Positions 23,561 through 35,841 of a stretch of DNA of 64,000 nucleotides are shown here, one piece after another. Numbering within the stretch: position 1 is the first letter of the stretch; every line of letters starts with the position of its first letter. This stretch comes from Typha latifolia. Lineage: Eukaryota > Streptophyta > Magnoliopsida > Poales > Typhaceae. The position numbers and the translations under genes are program-made. Location: the NCBI GenBank assembly GCA_019914945.1, contig CM034105.1:7564001-7628000 (forward strand), in the 5' to 3' direction. The notes under the pieces are model-generated. The model was not told the DNA's origin and did no database searches. It saw only the letters and a list, made by a program, of their open reading frames with translations.

Positions 23561-24511
23561 TAATACGATCTCCCTTTTGGCTAAAGTTTGATCTCTTTCA
23601 ATTCTCAGATCTGAGCTAGATCTAGTACGGAACTTTGTAAATAGATCCTGAAAGATGCCGCCGGCGAATTGACGTGAAATTTGGATATATTGTAGCCTCA
23701 GAAAAGAGCTTTCCAACAAATCAAGTTTCAGGCGAATCGGGCATGGGGAGATATCGTCCGATTAGTGGACGAATGTCAGGGGGTCTGATCAAGATCCATA
23801 GATAGAGGCACGAGATCCTAGGATGATGGTGGTTGGAGGTGGACCGGCGTTAATGGGGTGGCACCGGTGAAAAGTGGTGGTGGAAGGGTTATGGTTGATG
23901 GAAAGGTTAGGGCAAGTGTTAGGTAGATTGGAAGAAGGGGGAGGAGAGGGCCACCCCTAAGGGACTAGGGTGATTAGCCGGTCGAGGGAGGTTAGAAGCG
24001 GCGTCGCCGGGGATCGAGAGACGAGAGCGAAAAAGACGAAGGAGGCAAGACAAAACTCAATTCTTCAATAATGACTCTATGGTTGCCATCCACATCCTTT
24101 AGAGGCTAACCAAACAATTCAAAATTAACCCTAAATAGTATATTTTTGTCGACTGTGTTTGAATGCGCCCGCTCGCGTTCGAACGCATCTAGTTCGCTCT
24201 TCTCTGGATTTGCGAACGTGATGCAAGCGTTCGAACGCACCTGTTTCCCACTTCTCTGGATTTGCGAACGCGATGCAGGCGTTCACAGTGCGTTTGAATG
24301 CGGCGTTCGAACGCACAATTCACACTCTCTAGACGTAATGCAGGCATTTACAACCGCGTTCACAACCACGTTCGAACGCACTCCATCCCCGTTTGAATAC
24401 GACTTACAGAAAAATTATTTTCTTAAGAATTAAACATTAAAACAAGAAACAAAGACACCCCTAAAGTGTATCCGTGCTCGAGATGACATCGGTGAAGTCT
24501 GAATCGTATCA
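23561..24511 (-). mobile_element. Family A solo LTR with TSD AAACC
   Basis: On the minus strand it starts TGATACGATTCAGACTTCAC (24511) and ends at AGATCGTATTA (23561, one base changed from TATCA). The flanks are exactly aaacc at 23556-23560 and 24512-24516. U3 contains at least four GTTCGAACGC palindromes (24146-24400) and a TATA-proximal region near 24100. Unlike three other family A solo LTRs, no PBS copy lies inside its ends. It splits the Tekay integrase. Confidence 0.9.
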
Positions 24512-24516
24512 AAACC

Positions 24517-25130
24517 TATCATAGTAATATGTTCCCACTTCCATTTGAGAATTTATCCACAATTCTTAACTTGTTTACATGTTAAACATTTAGCAACAAA
24601 TTTTACAATATTTCTTTTTATTCCTTCCCAGCAAAATTGCTTCTTTAAGTCGCGATACATTTTTGTTCCTCCAGGATGCATAGTATAAGCAGAAATATAG
24701 GCTATATTTTGAATTTCTTCCATAATTTCTTCAGTTAGGAACATACAATATACCTCTATATCATAATATCCTGTTAGTCTATGGAGAAATTTGGTTTGAT
24801 AGAACTTTGTACCTAATTAACAATCTGAGCAATCTTAGAGTCAATCTTCTAAGCAAACACTAATTTCATCAAGCAATGTTGGTTTAATAGTAAACTTTGC
24901 TAACAACCCAACATCACTACTTTGGTCACAATTGACACTTCAAGCCTTTTCAAATCCGTAAGTATTATAGGTTGCTTAACAATCATGTATGCTAGACTCT
25001 TGATTTTAGACTTAAAGCATTTGCAACTATGTTTACTTTCCATGAATGATAACATATTGCATAATCATAATCATTCACTAATTTCAACTACCCTTGCCTC
25101 ATATTGAGTTCCTTCTTAGTGAACAAGGGC
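24517..25130 (-). pseudogene. Tekay-like integrase zinc-binding domain and upstream linker
   Basis: The minus strand 24744-24553 encodes FLTEEIMEEIQNIAYISAYT, then MHPGGTKMYRDLKKQFCWEG, then FVAKCLTCKQVK, the HHCC zinc-binding domain with its final CxxC. Further upstream (to about 25130) decayed sequence matches the RNase H to integrase linker. It joins the 22550-23300 piece once the solo LTR is discounted. Multiple stops make it non-functional. Confidence 0.75.
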
Positions 25131-25149
25131 TCTTATGACGTGATGTCCC

Positions 25150-25478
25150 AAGTAGCTGCTCTCCACACTTTATAATTACGAGATGACCTTGACATCGGGT
25201 GTTCTAAAGGTCTTGAGGGGCGTTCAAATGCCTCCTCTAACTCCACTTTCCTGTGCTCTTAGGCTTTGGCGTTTGAATGCTAGGAAGGGCCGTTCGAACG
25301 CTGAAACCCAAGAGCACCTATTCTTCAATGGGCTAAGGCGTTCGAACACCAGGAAGAGGCATTTGCATGCCAAATCTCGAGACTATGAGTGTTGAAAAGG
25401 AAATACCGATGATAACTAGGTTCGACCAAGCTAACCTAATGTCCCTTATGGGTGACCCGATTGGGTTGGAACATATCA
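25150..25478 (-). mobile_element. Family A LTR fragment
   Basis: The minus strand starts TGATATGTTCCAACCCAATC at 25478 and includes decayed palindromes such as gccgttcgaacgc and aggcgttcgaac (25280-25350). It is truncated near 25150 where it meets Tekay DNA. It is the 3' LTR of the pol remnant at 25479-27041. Confidence 0.65.
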
Positions 25479-27041
25479 CACCACTACCTTTCCCCTTACT
25501 TTGTCCTCAAAGTGAAATTGGGGAGATGTTCTTTGAAATCCGCCTCAAGCTCCCAAGATGCTTCTTCTGCGATTTTGCCAAACCACTCCATCAAAAGTTA
25601 TGTCATCCAAGTATCATTTTGCTGAGTCTGCCTCTTAGCCAAGATCGCCACTAGTTGGGTTTAATTTTGTCAAGCTTTGAATCTAGCAAGTTTGTTGTAG
25701 TCGCCTCATTCAGCCAATTCGAGCCATCAAACAAAAAATATGGAAGACTGGTTGTATCATTGACTCTTCGGGTAGGTCTAGTCAATATGTCACTGGTCCA
25801 ATTTGCTCCAAGATTTGGTTTGGGCCAAAAAAGAGGTGTGCTAGATTTTGGTTGGGTATGGGCCACATGATGGTTTGTCAATATGGTTGTAGCCTAACGT
25901 AGAGCCAATCCCTCACGCCATAGTTGCGTTCTTGATGCCTATAGTCATATATTTGCTTTATTATATTTTGGGTCGCTGTTAGGTGTCTTTTGAATTGCCC
26001 ATGTAAGGCATCTCGGTTTGCTAGCATCACATCAACTTTAGTGCCATCCATTGAGCTTGGTTGATAATAGCTCCTTAAGGTTGGCGATGGGCGTCCGTAA
26101 ATCGCTTCGAATGGAGTCATGCCGATAGTCATGTGGTGCATCGTATTATAAGACCATTCTACAAATGGAAGGTAGGTGAGCCACTATTTGGGTTGGTCTC
26201 CAATGAAGCACTACAATTACTGCTCGAGCACCGATTAAGTACATTGGTTTGCCTGTTAGTTTGGGCATGATTGGTCGAGCTCATGTTGAATGTGGTTCCT
26301 TGCTGTTGGAAGAAGTCTTGCCTAAAGCGGCTCATGAACACCAAGTCTTGATTCAACACAACAGATTTAGGAATGTCATGTAGTCGCACGACATCCTTTA
26401 TAAATTTTGACGACTTTTTGTGCAATATATGGGTATGCTAGAGCTGAGAAGTGGACATATTTTGTCAATTGATTGACCACAACCATGATATTGAGTACCC
26501 TTAACCACTAGTAACCCCTCAATGGTCTATAGTCACATCTAAAATTTGAGCCAGAATAGGAAGTTGTAGCTCTTCCAATTTGGTTGATTTAACCTTAGCT
26601 CATTGACGCATTTCGCACACTCGAACATATGCTTGAACCTCCTTCTTCAAGCCAGTCAATTCGTAACTTTGAGTCAGTCAATTGTATGTGCAAAACATTC
26701 CTTCATGTTCGACCATTGGAGTGTCATGGAAGTGGTGAATTAAGGCGACTCACAACTCGGGCTTGGCTGGTGCTCACACCTGTACACGGTCTAACACAAG
26801 TCTATTACGTAACTCTAGTCCTGGGTGGCTAGTCGGTTTCTCCTCCAACTTGGGTACGAATCAAAACTATATAGATTGCTTGCTCTACCAAGTCTTGTTG
26901 GCGCTAGAGGGAGTCCACAACTCGATCTTGTTTCCTTCTTGTACACCAAGTTATAGTCGAATCCTAGTAGCTTTGTTGCCCACCTTTGTTGTGATGGAGT
27001 GTGTATTAGCTGACTAAGAAAATATGGTAAGCTCTTCGTTA
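25479..27041 (-). pseudogene. Family A pol remnant: RNase H end, integrase, chromodomain
   Basis: Read on the minus strand from 27041: an RNase H tail (QQRWATKLLGFDYN near 27010-26940), the integrase zinc-binding segment (near 26620), the core (FIKDVVRLHDIPKSVVLNQD at 26400), HHMTIGMTPFEAIYGRPSPT (26139), and a chromodomain-like end EEASWELEADFKEHLPNFTL near 25530. Frameshifts and stops are frequent. The RNase H is cut by the newer element whose 3' LTR begins at 27042. Confidence 0.75.
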
Positions 27042-27804
27042 TGACTCGATCTCAGCTACCGATTTGCGTTTGTGTGTAGGAAGGCAATCCGCGCAGTCGA
27101 ACGAGAATATTTATCAGTTATTCTCTCGTAGTTGAAAAATTACGAAACTAGATGGATTCATTATATATCTTCCTGAACTAATTTTGGTATTTATGCTCTT
27201 CACATATTTGGATTGTAGCTAGGGGGAAAATAGATAGAAAAGTTATGGTGGAGGTGATGAAGGTGGAGATGGAGTGAATCGAAGGAGTCTAGGGATAACC
27301 GGCATCAAGGTGGCACGCTAGGGTTTGAACGAGGTGGGAGAAGCTTCAGATTACAGGGGATAAGATAGGTTAACTCAATGATTCATTCCATAAAATTCTA
27401 ATGAGGCTGTCTTTCACATATTTAGAGGCTAGTCTATCCACCAAATAACTGAAGAAACTAGACTTAATACAAGCTTTCTCATCGGATGAGTTCGAACGAC
27501 CTCATAGGGCATTTCCAAAGCAAAAATAGTGTCTCTGTATGTGCGAATGTGATGCAGCCGTTCAAAAGGTGCTTCAAATGCATTTGAACGGTGCGTTCAA
27601 ATGCATTCGAATGGCGCATTCAAATGCCTTTTCCTTTTGTTTGAACGACTAAAATAGTGTCTATATTTTCGAACGCGATGTAGGCGTTCAAACACACTAG
27701 CTAGAAAACCTTATTTATCAAGAAAACTAAGAAATTGAAATATGAAATGTATTCACAGGTCATATCTATGCATGAGATGACTCAATCTAGTTCGAATCAC
27801 ATCA
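27042..27804 (-). mobile_element. Family A 3' LTR of a nested element
   Basis: The minus strand starts TGATGTGATTCGAACTAGAT (27804), matching the LTR start at 48436, and ends ...GAGTCA (27042). The palindrome block (27480-27700) is decayed, with many CG to CA/TG changes. It lies directly downstream of pol 27805-29333 in the same orientation, and its other side abuts RNase H of an older family A element. Confidence 0.75.
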
Positions 27805-29333
27805 CTCCACTATGCTTTTGCTCACTTTGTCCTCAAAATGCAAATTCGGGTAAGCGGCACATTAATGTCGCCTCTAGTTTCCATGTGGCTCGATACTGTG
27901 TTTGACTTGCCTAACTCACTAGCACCTTTGTGACCAATTGTCCATCACGTCTGACTTTTCTTCTTGCTAAGATCTTCTCGGTGTAGGCTAAATCACCTCA
28001 GATTTGTGCTCGGGTAACTCTGCAACTGGCTCAATCAATCCAATCTGTGCTTCTAAGCTAGATATATGAAAGATCGAGTGAACTCGAGATGAATCAGACA
28101 AGTCCAGCTTATATGCTATAGCTCTTGCCTTCTCTTGAATCTGGAATGAACTAAAGAAACGATGGGCTAATTTTTGGTTATGAATGGATCGTACCAAGAC
28201 TTGTCGATATAGTGTGAGCTGAACATAGACCCAATCGCCCACTTCGTAGCTTCGATCTTGGTGCTTGTGGTCATTCACTTGCTTCATTCGATTATGTGTC
28301 GCTGCTAGGTGAAGCTTAAGCCACTTGAGTACTTCATCTGGTTTCGATAGCACCTCATCTATGTCGAAATAGTCCGGTGAGCTCGGTCAGTTATAGGACC
28401 GCAGTGTGGGAGGCACACGCTTATAAACTGCCTTGAAGGGTGTCATCCCAATGGCGGTGTGGTGAGCTATGTTATATGAGTACTCAGCCCAAGAAAGATA
28501 AGCTAGCCATCTCTTAGGTTGCTCTCCAATAAAACATCGCAAATATTGCCCGTCGACTTGAGGAAATACAGAAGATTCTGCTAGTCCATACGTACCATGA
28601 ATCGAACGTTTGATGAGACACGATCTCCATTTGGTGACGGCATGGATAATGGTGAGCATCTCTCGCTAATAGGTAGACATCATATAGTTCTTTATTGACA
28701 ATGCCACAGCCTCCCTTCTTGCATGAGGACCCTAGCCTCGGATGCATTGCATTCCACTGCAAAAGGTTTGATGAAATTGGGTAGCGCCAAGACGGATGCC
28801 ATTGTCATTATCATCTTCAACTCTTCAAATGCCCTTATTGCTGCCTCAATCCACTAGAACTCTCCTTTCTTCAATAGTGATATCAATGGGGTAGCAATCT
28901 TGCCATAGTTAGCAACTAATCAATGATAAGAACCCGTCAATCCAAGGAAGCCCCCATAATTCCTTTAGTATCTTTGGAATATGCCATTGCACTATGTTCC
29001 GCACATTGGAGAGATCGGTTTCCACTCCTACTAGCAATATGATGTGGTTAAGATACTCTAGTCTCGGCTGGCCCTATAGACACTTTGACTCCTTCACCTT
29101 TAGCCCATTGTCTTTTAAAATCTTAACATGTCACGGAGGTGAACGAGATGCTCCTTCCATGATTGACTATACACAAGGATGTTATCAAATAATACAAGTA
29201 CATACTGGCTCAAAAATGTCCTAAAGATGTCGTTCATCAACCATTGGAAGGTGGAGGGGGCATTAGAAAGTCGAAAGGGCATAATATTGAACTCATAATG
29301 CCCATTGTACTTCCGGTGTGACGAGAAGGTCAC
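27805..29333 (-). pseudogene. Family A pol remnant: RT end, RNase H traces, integrase, chromodomain
   Basis: The minus strand 29333-29115 encodes HYEFNIMPFRLSNAPSTFQW and VLVLFDNILVYS, where the catalytic YxDD of reverse transcriptase is changed to FDN. Then follow traces of RNase H (28900-28700), integrase (SYNIAHHTAIGMTPFKAVYK at 28480) and an integrase C-terminus (28353-27988: DRSYEVGDWVYVQLTLYRQ, then FHISSLEAQIG). It is truncated at 29333, where an oppositely oriented fragment begins. Confidence 0.8.
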
Positions 29334-29339
29334 CCTAGG

Positions 29340-30179
29340 ACACCGTTATGCATGGCCGATCGGTACGATGATGCTGATTGATGGAGAGGCCGAGGAGGTC
29401 GTGCACGAGAACGAGGTAGCTATTGGCGACTAGCATGAGAATGAGCAGCAACAAGTGACCAAGAAGGAGTTAGACTCGGAAGAGATACGAGCAAGAATCT
29501 CGTTACATGCCTACTTAGGAGCCGCGACATTGTCGATGACCCTATGAGTGGACGACATCATTAGGAAGCATAGCATTAGCGATGGGACTAAATATCTGGC
29601 TCACTTTTGAATTGACGGTAGGATTTGATGTCACCATTGGCGATGGGACAACTCTCTACGCTGCCAGTATTTGTTGTGCTATTTAGGTGCAAGTCCAAGG
29701 ACATTCCTTTTTCATGTACTTGTATCAAATTAAACTACGAGGAGCAGATGTCGTCTTGGGGATGTAGTGCCTGTAGAGCTTGGGGCTAGTCACTTTTGAT
29801 TTTGATGAGATGTGCCTTACCTTCAAGCACAACGGCAGAAGAGTGTGGGTTGATGGCATTCAACCGCATCAGAGAGCATCCTTGCAACTACTTCAAGGCT
29901 TATCGAGCATCATTAGCCGGGCCTATTTGATGCAGTGGGCTCCTACTGAGCTTGAGGAGACACATCGGGTAGGTATAGTTGATGATTTAGCTCGTCTTCC
30001 ATAGAAGTTTTCGGTCCTCTTTGAGGAGCCGGAGGGATTACCACTAGAGCGTGAAAATAGAGGTTCTAGTGGAGTGGCTTGGACGGACCACTGACAAGGC
30101 AGCATAAGAGACGGAGGATGACTTGATGGATTTTCCTCACTTTGCACCATGAGGACAAGATGAGGGAAGCATGGTGGGT
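29340..30179 (+). pseudogene. Family A protease remnant fused to chromodomain end (internal deletion)
   Basis: The + strand shows gag-protease sequence: SISDGTK, VTIGDGTTLYAAS, LRGADVVLGM and LGLVTFDFDEMCLTFKHNGR (29570-29860), the aspartic protease region with the substrate-flap neighbourhood. After about 30040 it jumps to EVLVEWLGRTTDKAA and DDLMDFPHFAP (30060-30150), which is the pol chromodomain end. All of RT, RNase H and integrase are missing, so this is a deletion derivative. Several stops. Confidence 0.7.
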
Positions 30180-30860
30180 TGTTGTGATTCTTGATTATGA
30201 CACAAATTGGAAATGACCAACTGCCTCAAATTGGATCATTTTTTGTTTTTATTTTTGATAAAAATAAGAAATTCTACTTGGTGCATTTGAGCACTAGGAA
30301 GGGCCATTCAAATGTGGCATTCAAACGCTAGGAAGGGTTGTTCAAATGCCAGAAATTGGACATGACCAACCTGCCTCGACCTGATCATTTTTTATTTTTA
30401 TTTTTTGATAAAAATAAGAAATTCTGGTTGGTGAGTTCAAATGCCAAGAAGAGCCATCCAAATAAGGCGTTCGAACGCCGGGAAGGGCTATTCAAATGCG
30501 ATATTTGAATGCCTATACAACATGTGCACATAAAAGAGCACTCTTTTTGGCCGTTTGAACACAGTTGAGAGGCGTTTGAACGCCCGTCAATTAAGTTGTT
30601 ACGTATTAGAGTTTGTTTATTGTTTTTGGACGATTGGCTAGCCTCCAAATATGAGAAATAGTAGCCACTTTGGGATTAGAACTTTTGTTTTGCATCTAGG
30701 CTTGAGCCAACCTTCTCCCTCCTTCACCCCTCGATATCCACCTCGAGCTTCTATCTACGGTCGAGGTTAATCCTCCATCTCTTCTCTCTCCTCACTTTAG
30801 CGACTAGTGATACGCGGAAGCAACCCTTCTCCCCCCTCATCAATTCAAACTTCCATTAAT
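30180..30860 (+). mobile_element. Family A LTR with internal 147-bp duplication
   Basis: It starts near tgttgtgattcttgattatg, directly after the pol end. About 30215-30362 and 30363-30510 are tandem copies (gaccaactgcctcaa against gaccaacctgcctcga, each followed by gatcatttttt and gataaaaataagaaattc). Palindromes are decayed (gaggcgtttgaacgcccg, ggcgttcgaacgccgg). The 3' end is unclear; gag sequence of an element begins by 30861. Confidence 0.6.
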
Positions 30861-31254
30861 GATGAACACAAGGTCTCGACAGACTATGGATGAACAAGTA
30901 CACGTGAAAAATGTTACGATCACTACAGACCATGTTCAACAAGGAGGAAGAACGAAAGATGTTCCAATCAGCCCAAGCCAATGAGTATCACCAACGATTG
31001 GTTTGGATCAACCAGAGGATAGATAAGTCCCCACAGACTTGATACTTCTCCATTTGATAGGAGATGCAGTATGAACAAGAAGCGGCGAAAGCGACTCAAG
31101 ATTGCATAATGGATGTCCTAGTAGATGCCATTGATACAAGGTCTATACTAGCAAGCCATCCACCTGCACCTCCAATGGTGGAAACACCAAATCATTCGAT
31201 GGATCCCACTGGATCAAATCCAGCCGATACATCCACCGCTGAACCAATGAGGGC
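30861..31254 (+). pseudogene. Family A gag start, interrupted by Tekay LTR
   Basis: ATGATGAACACAAGGTCTCG encodes MMNTRSRQTMDEQ, a typical gypsy gag start, followed by decayed glutamine-rich gag sequence. It is broken at 31255 by the TG of the family B LTR. Stops are present. Confidence 0.55.
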
Positions 31255-32126
31255 TGTAATAACCCACATAAAATAAATAAATAAATAAATAAAAATAAAT
31301 CCGACCCGGCCCGGGCCCCGCCGTCGCTGCAGTTGCCGCCCTTCCCCTCCTTCATCGCCTCTCTCTCTCCCTCCAAATCTCTGTCCCTCTCTGTCAGTCT
31401 CTTTCTCTTATTTCTCTCTCTCTCTCTCTTGTCGACGCCGGCCTACCGCCGCCGTTGCTGCCACCACTGTTGCACCCCCCCTCATCGCCTCTCTCTCTCT
31501 CTCCCTCTAAATTTCTTTTTCTCTCTTTCTCTCTCTTTCGGTCTTACGCACTCTCTCTCTCTCTCTCTCTCGTCGGCGCCGGCCTACCGCCGCCGTTGCT
31601 AGACTCTCGTTCTCTCTCCTCTCACTCTCTTTTACCCTCCTCTATTTCCCAATGACCTCTTTATCTCTCTCTCTCTCTCTCTTGCCGACGTCGGCCTACC
31701 GCTGCCGTCGCCACCGCAACCCCTCTCACCATCTCCCTGTCTATAGCTCTCTCTATCTAAGACTTGTTCTCTCTCTCTCACTCTCTCTTACCCTCCTCTC
31801 TCTCCCAATCACCTCTCTCGCCAGCCTGTCGCCGTTGCCGCTGCAGCCGAGGTGAGCCTCTCCCTTCCTCTCTCTCCTTCTTCTTCTTCTTCTTCTTCTT
31901 TTTCTTTTCCTCTACTTCTTCTACCTCCCGTAGTTTTCCTCTGGCAACACCTATCTAAATTACTTATTTTATTTAATTAATCTAAATAAGATTTTTAGAT
32001 ATTTAAAATTTTCAAGAATATATATATATATATATAGTAACATGGTTATTAGATAAATGTAATTAGTGTAATTTTAGTTAATTATAATTATAGATATTTG
32101 TACATAAATATACTTTTAACTTCATA

Positions 32127-32167
<41 letters not shown>

Positions 32168-34437
32168 CAACTTATTATACATTATTATGCATGTAATAAA
32201 ATAGTAGACTTACTTAATGTTTATATTACATGATTAATTAAAGATTATTTTATATGCAACTCTTAATTGGTTTAGTAAGAGTAGTAGTCACAAAATAATT
32301 AAATTATAATTATGTAATATATGTCCTTGTATTTTAAATTATATTATTGTATATGTAGCTCTTTTACGTTTTTTTTACCAAAAGAGATTGACTATTATAT
32401 ACTTAATATATAATTAGCAAACTATGGTTTTATAAATAAAACTACAATTAGAATAATAACATATTAATATTATTATAATTAAATATTTGATATAGATCAA
32501 ATCATTTAATAAAACTTTTTCTGTATTTTATCAGCAAGTATTTGTAAAGGCAATAGATAAGGAAATAGAAACAAAAAAAGAAATTTTAAATCTAATAAAT
32601 TATTATATGTTATACAAACGGATCCCAATTGGATAAATAACTAACTTTATATTACTTAAACATTTTCAGATCCAAACCGCCTTATTTGAGACCTCGTGGA
32701 CCTTGTTAGTGATTTGTGACGGATTGATCGATGGACAGGAGGGATACGTGTATTGAGTCTTTTAATCAGACGGTGAGTAGTCTTATCCTCTAGACGCCTT
32801 TCTCAAATTAGGATATATTATATATTATGTACATGCATATTTTGGCCTCCAGCATGATTATATGATTTTATATAGAGAAAATTTTAGTCAAGCATATTTT
32901 ATCATGCATTTGATTAGGCTGATCTAGGATATGATTACATTGGTGATATATAGAGATGATTAGGAGATAATTATACTGTTATGATTTTATACTGAGATGA
33001 TCTCTAGTATGAGTGTGCATATGATAGACTAGCAGGAGTATGCATGTGTTAGATACATGGTGGAGTTTGCATTACATCATTTTTTTCTTCGCTTCTTTAC
33101 CACCTAAATTCCTGAGTTGCATGATCTGTTGCAGTATTGGATATATACATATGATCTATCATATATAGAAAATCATAAAAATAAATATGTATGTGATGTG
33201 ATGTGATGTGATGGCTGAAACGGTATCTGGTCCGGACTGGTACTTGACATACTCTTAGTGTATGGTAGAGTATGGTGATGGATGATGGTTGTATTCTTAG
33301 CATATGAGAGGGTACAACTATCATTGATATACCCTTAGCGTATGGTAGGGTATGATTATTTTCTTCTGAGATACCCTTAACGTATGACAGGGTATGATTT
33401 ATCTCCAAAGATACTCTTATTATATAAAAGGGTATGCTATGAGCTTGTGGCATGATGTGTATCGAGTTTAGGGCCAGGTACCGTAGTCTAGCATGATGGA
33501 TGATATTCAGAGTTGAGACAGATGATTATGATAGTGAGAGATATGTGGATTATATTTGGCTCTGACATATACGATTATCTAGTGGTTGGCATGCATCATG
33601 CATCATAATTGATGTGATTAGTATTATTGGATCATGATTGTTATACATTATGTATTGTTATATTCGGTGATGTTATATTATAATTTCATCATGAGATATA
33701 TTTTTGGTTAATGATATAATATGCTCATTTATAAGAATTTATTTCATTTATATATATGTCATTGAAGATACATATATACATACTCATACATGGCATCATG
33801 CTTCTTTCTGATTCATATTATTTAGTATATGATTTACTCTTTGTTTGGCATCATTGATTCGGGGTAAGGTCTATTCACTGAGCCTTTTGCTCATGACTCT
33901 CTTTATTTCTTTTCTAATCCCCTCAGATATATGGTACGTGATAGCAACTTGAGATATCTTGAGAAGATATTTCAAAGCGATGATGATGTGAGCTATAGAT
34001 GCGAGATAGTATAAATGATAATTTATATAGAAATTAAGTTGTACCAGTATTTGATATTTGTACTCATTTGTATTAGACGGTGATTTGTATAATATAGGTA
34101 AAATCATAGTGCACTCTTGTTTAGTTGTTTTAGTTGTATCTTGATGGTTTGTCGTGACTGTGTGGGTTCTTGCTAGATTATGTAATAGTCTAGTGTATAT
34201 TATTGTGGATCTGGATATTCATATGTTAACATGTTTATTTGGTTAATATTATGATTTATTTAGTGATCGATTATGTGAGCATGGATATGTTAGCAGGTTT
34301 TATTTGATGATGTCATGATTATATATACATAAGAGTGTATCTGTGCGTGACGGGCTTCGCCCGTCTTGTCGTGTGAGCCGCATGTGCTGTGTGGGCACGT
34401 GGGCGTGCAAGTGTCCATGCCGAGAGGGGGCGTTACA
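31255..34437 (+). mobile_element. Family B (Tekay/Del-like) LTR, about 3.2 kb
   Basis: It starts TGTAATAACCCACATAAAAT and ends GGGGGCGTTACA, followed by attcagg and a PBS TGGTATTAGA (34445), one base off the tRNA-Met-type TGGTATCAGA. It is arranged as an A/T-rich start, GC- and CT-rich leader (31300-31850), donor-like GAG/GTGAGCC (GT at 31852), a very AT-rich block with (TA)n at 32020 and (ATT)n at 32130, a possible acceptor TTTTCAG (32669), donor ACG/GTGAGTAG (32773), the hairpin array, and acceptor CCCCTCAG (33926). It is homologous to 49546-53673 throughout. Confidence 0.85.
33249..33435 (+). repeat. Five-unit hairpin array inside family B LTR
   Basis: Five 25-nt units occur at 33249, 33291, 33329, 33371 and 33411, about 40 bp apart. 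Each is a 7-bp stem (ATACCCT/AGGGTAT or ATACTCT/AGAGTAT) around an 11-nt loop related to TAGCGTATGGT. Units 2 and 5 keep the stem only with G-U pairs in RNA. The same hairpins recur in the other LTR copy. See findings. Confidence 0.8.
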
Positions 34438-35841
34438 ATTCAGGTGGTATTAGAGTATAGGTTTTAGGATGATCTGGCAAACCATCAAGTACACTAGTTG
34501 TCGATTTTATTTAGGGTTGCACTAGTAGTCGATCTTGATGAGTTTGATATTAATTGATTGAGATAGACGTTAAAGTTGTAATGTTGAGATTATTAAGTTT
34601 TGATATTTGATGATATTGATAGAAATAATTTGAGATATTGGTATACTGAGAATTTATCTAAGCGACTAATGAGTAGGAAAAGATATTACTAAAATAATGC
34701 ATTGATGTTATTGATGTTGAGGTGTTATAGTTTGTGGAGCATAATATTGGAGATATAGACATGTTCATATGTTGTGATAAAGTGTAGAAATTTGTAAACA
34801 TGTGGAGATATGTATTTTGTGCAGAAGGATTATTATCAGTAGATTTAAGATTATTCTGAACAGATATTGCATATTTTGACTTTTTGATTCTTTTATGGAT
34901 ACACTTGGGATTAGAAGATGATGTAAAAAAGTATATGTACATAGAGATTATGTTGATTCTTTATGAGGGTTATAATATTGATTATAGATGGATGATTAAT
35001 ATGTTTTCTAGGTAAGAATAAGACTAGTGATGATTTTATATGTTGAAAAAGATATGAGGTGATGTGAGAGATGATTATGGATTGTAAATATAAAATAATT
35101 TTTAGAAATTGGTGTGATAGATTATTTTTGCATTGCAAAATACTGGTAAGTTTTATTTGTACTAACAGATGGATGATTTAATAGGGATATGTTTGTCCAA
35201 TAATATTGTTCGAGGATTAGCGTCTAAATTCTTAAGTTGTTGATTACCAAATAGGATAATGAGATAGGAAATATGACATCGATACAGTTACTGAATTATA
35301 AATGATTTTAGTAGTTGAGACTTAATGTATGTATTTCTAGATGATATGATAGTAAGTTTAATTAAGAAATTGCTAATTATGTGAATATGATTAGATGGAA
35401 AGAATGATAATAAAATGAATGTGGTGATTTTTTGAGAGATTATCAAATTTAGGTGATTCATTTATTTGAAATGAGATGTGGTGATTTTTTGACATGGATA
35501 TTAAATTGAATATTATGATATTGTCTTGATAATACAACTAGAGAGGTATTTAAATGAAATTATATATAGTGTATATGACAGATATGACTATGCATTATGA
35601 TTGATAGATGATTTGAAAGTTAAAACTAGTTACTTCATCAGTCGGTAATGAAAGGAATTTGGAGGACTATGATCTTTAATATACAGTTTATCGATGGAAG
35701 TTATTATACTGCTTGATGATAAATAGATAATGATGTATAGAACGTGATTATATTAGCATTGACCGTTGAGTTAAATTATTACTAGTAGTTACTGAGTGAG
35801 CTTTTAAGAATGATGAGATTGATCTAAATAATTGTAATAAC
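34438..35841 (+). mobile_element. Non-coding interior of family B element, 3' end lost
   Basis: It begins with the PBS and then parallels 53674-54200 (gatgatctggcaaaccatca, agtagtcgatct, tgttgagattattaag, aatttatct...gcgactaatga). No gag or pol frame is open. It ends where a truncated family A LTR begins near 35842. A tgtaataac at 35833 looks like the start of a family B LTR, but no polypurine tract precedes it. Confidence 0.7.

Noticed and set aside
33097..33453. 118-codon minus-strand ORF with repeated HTLPYAKGIS-like peptides
   Set aside because: It is explained by the hairpin repeats in the LTR. The other LTR copy does not preserve the frame, so I treat coding as unlikely, though I list it as a test in the hairpin finding.
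35833..35841. tgtaataac as the start of a 3' LTR for the 31255 element
   Set aside because: No polypurine tract precedes it and family A LTR sequence follows within a few bases, so it is most likely chance.
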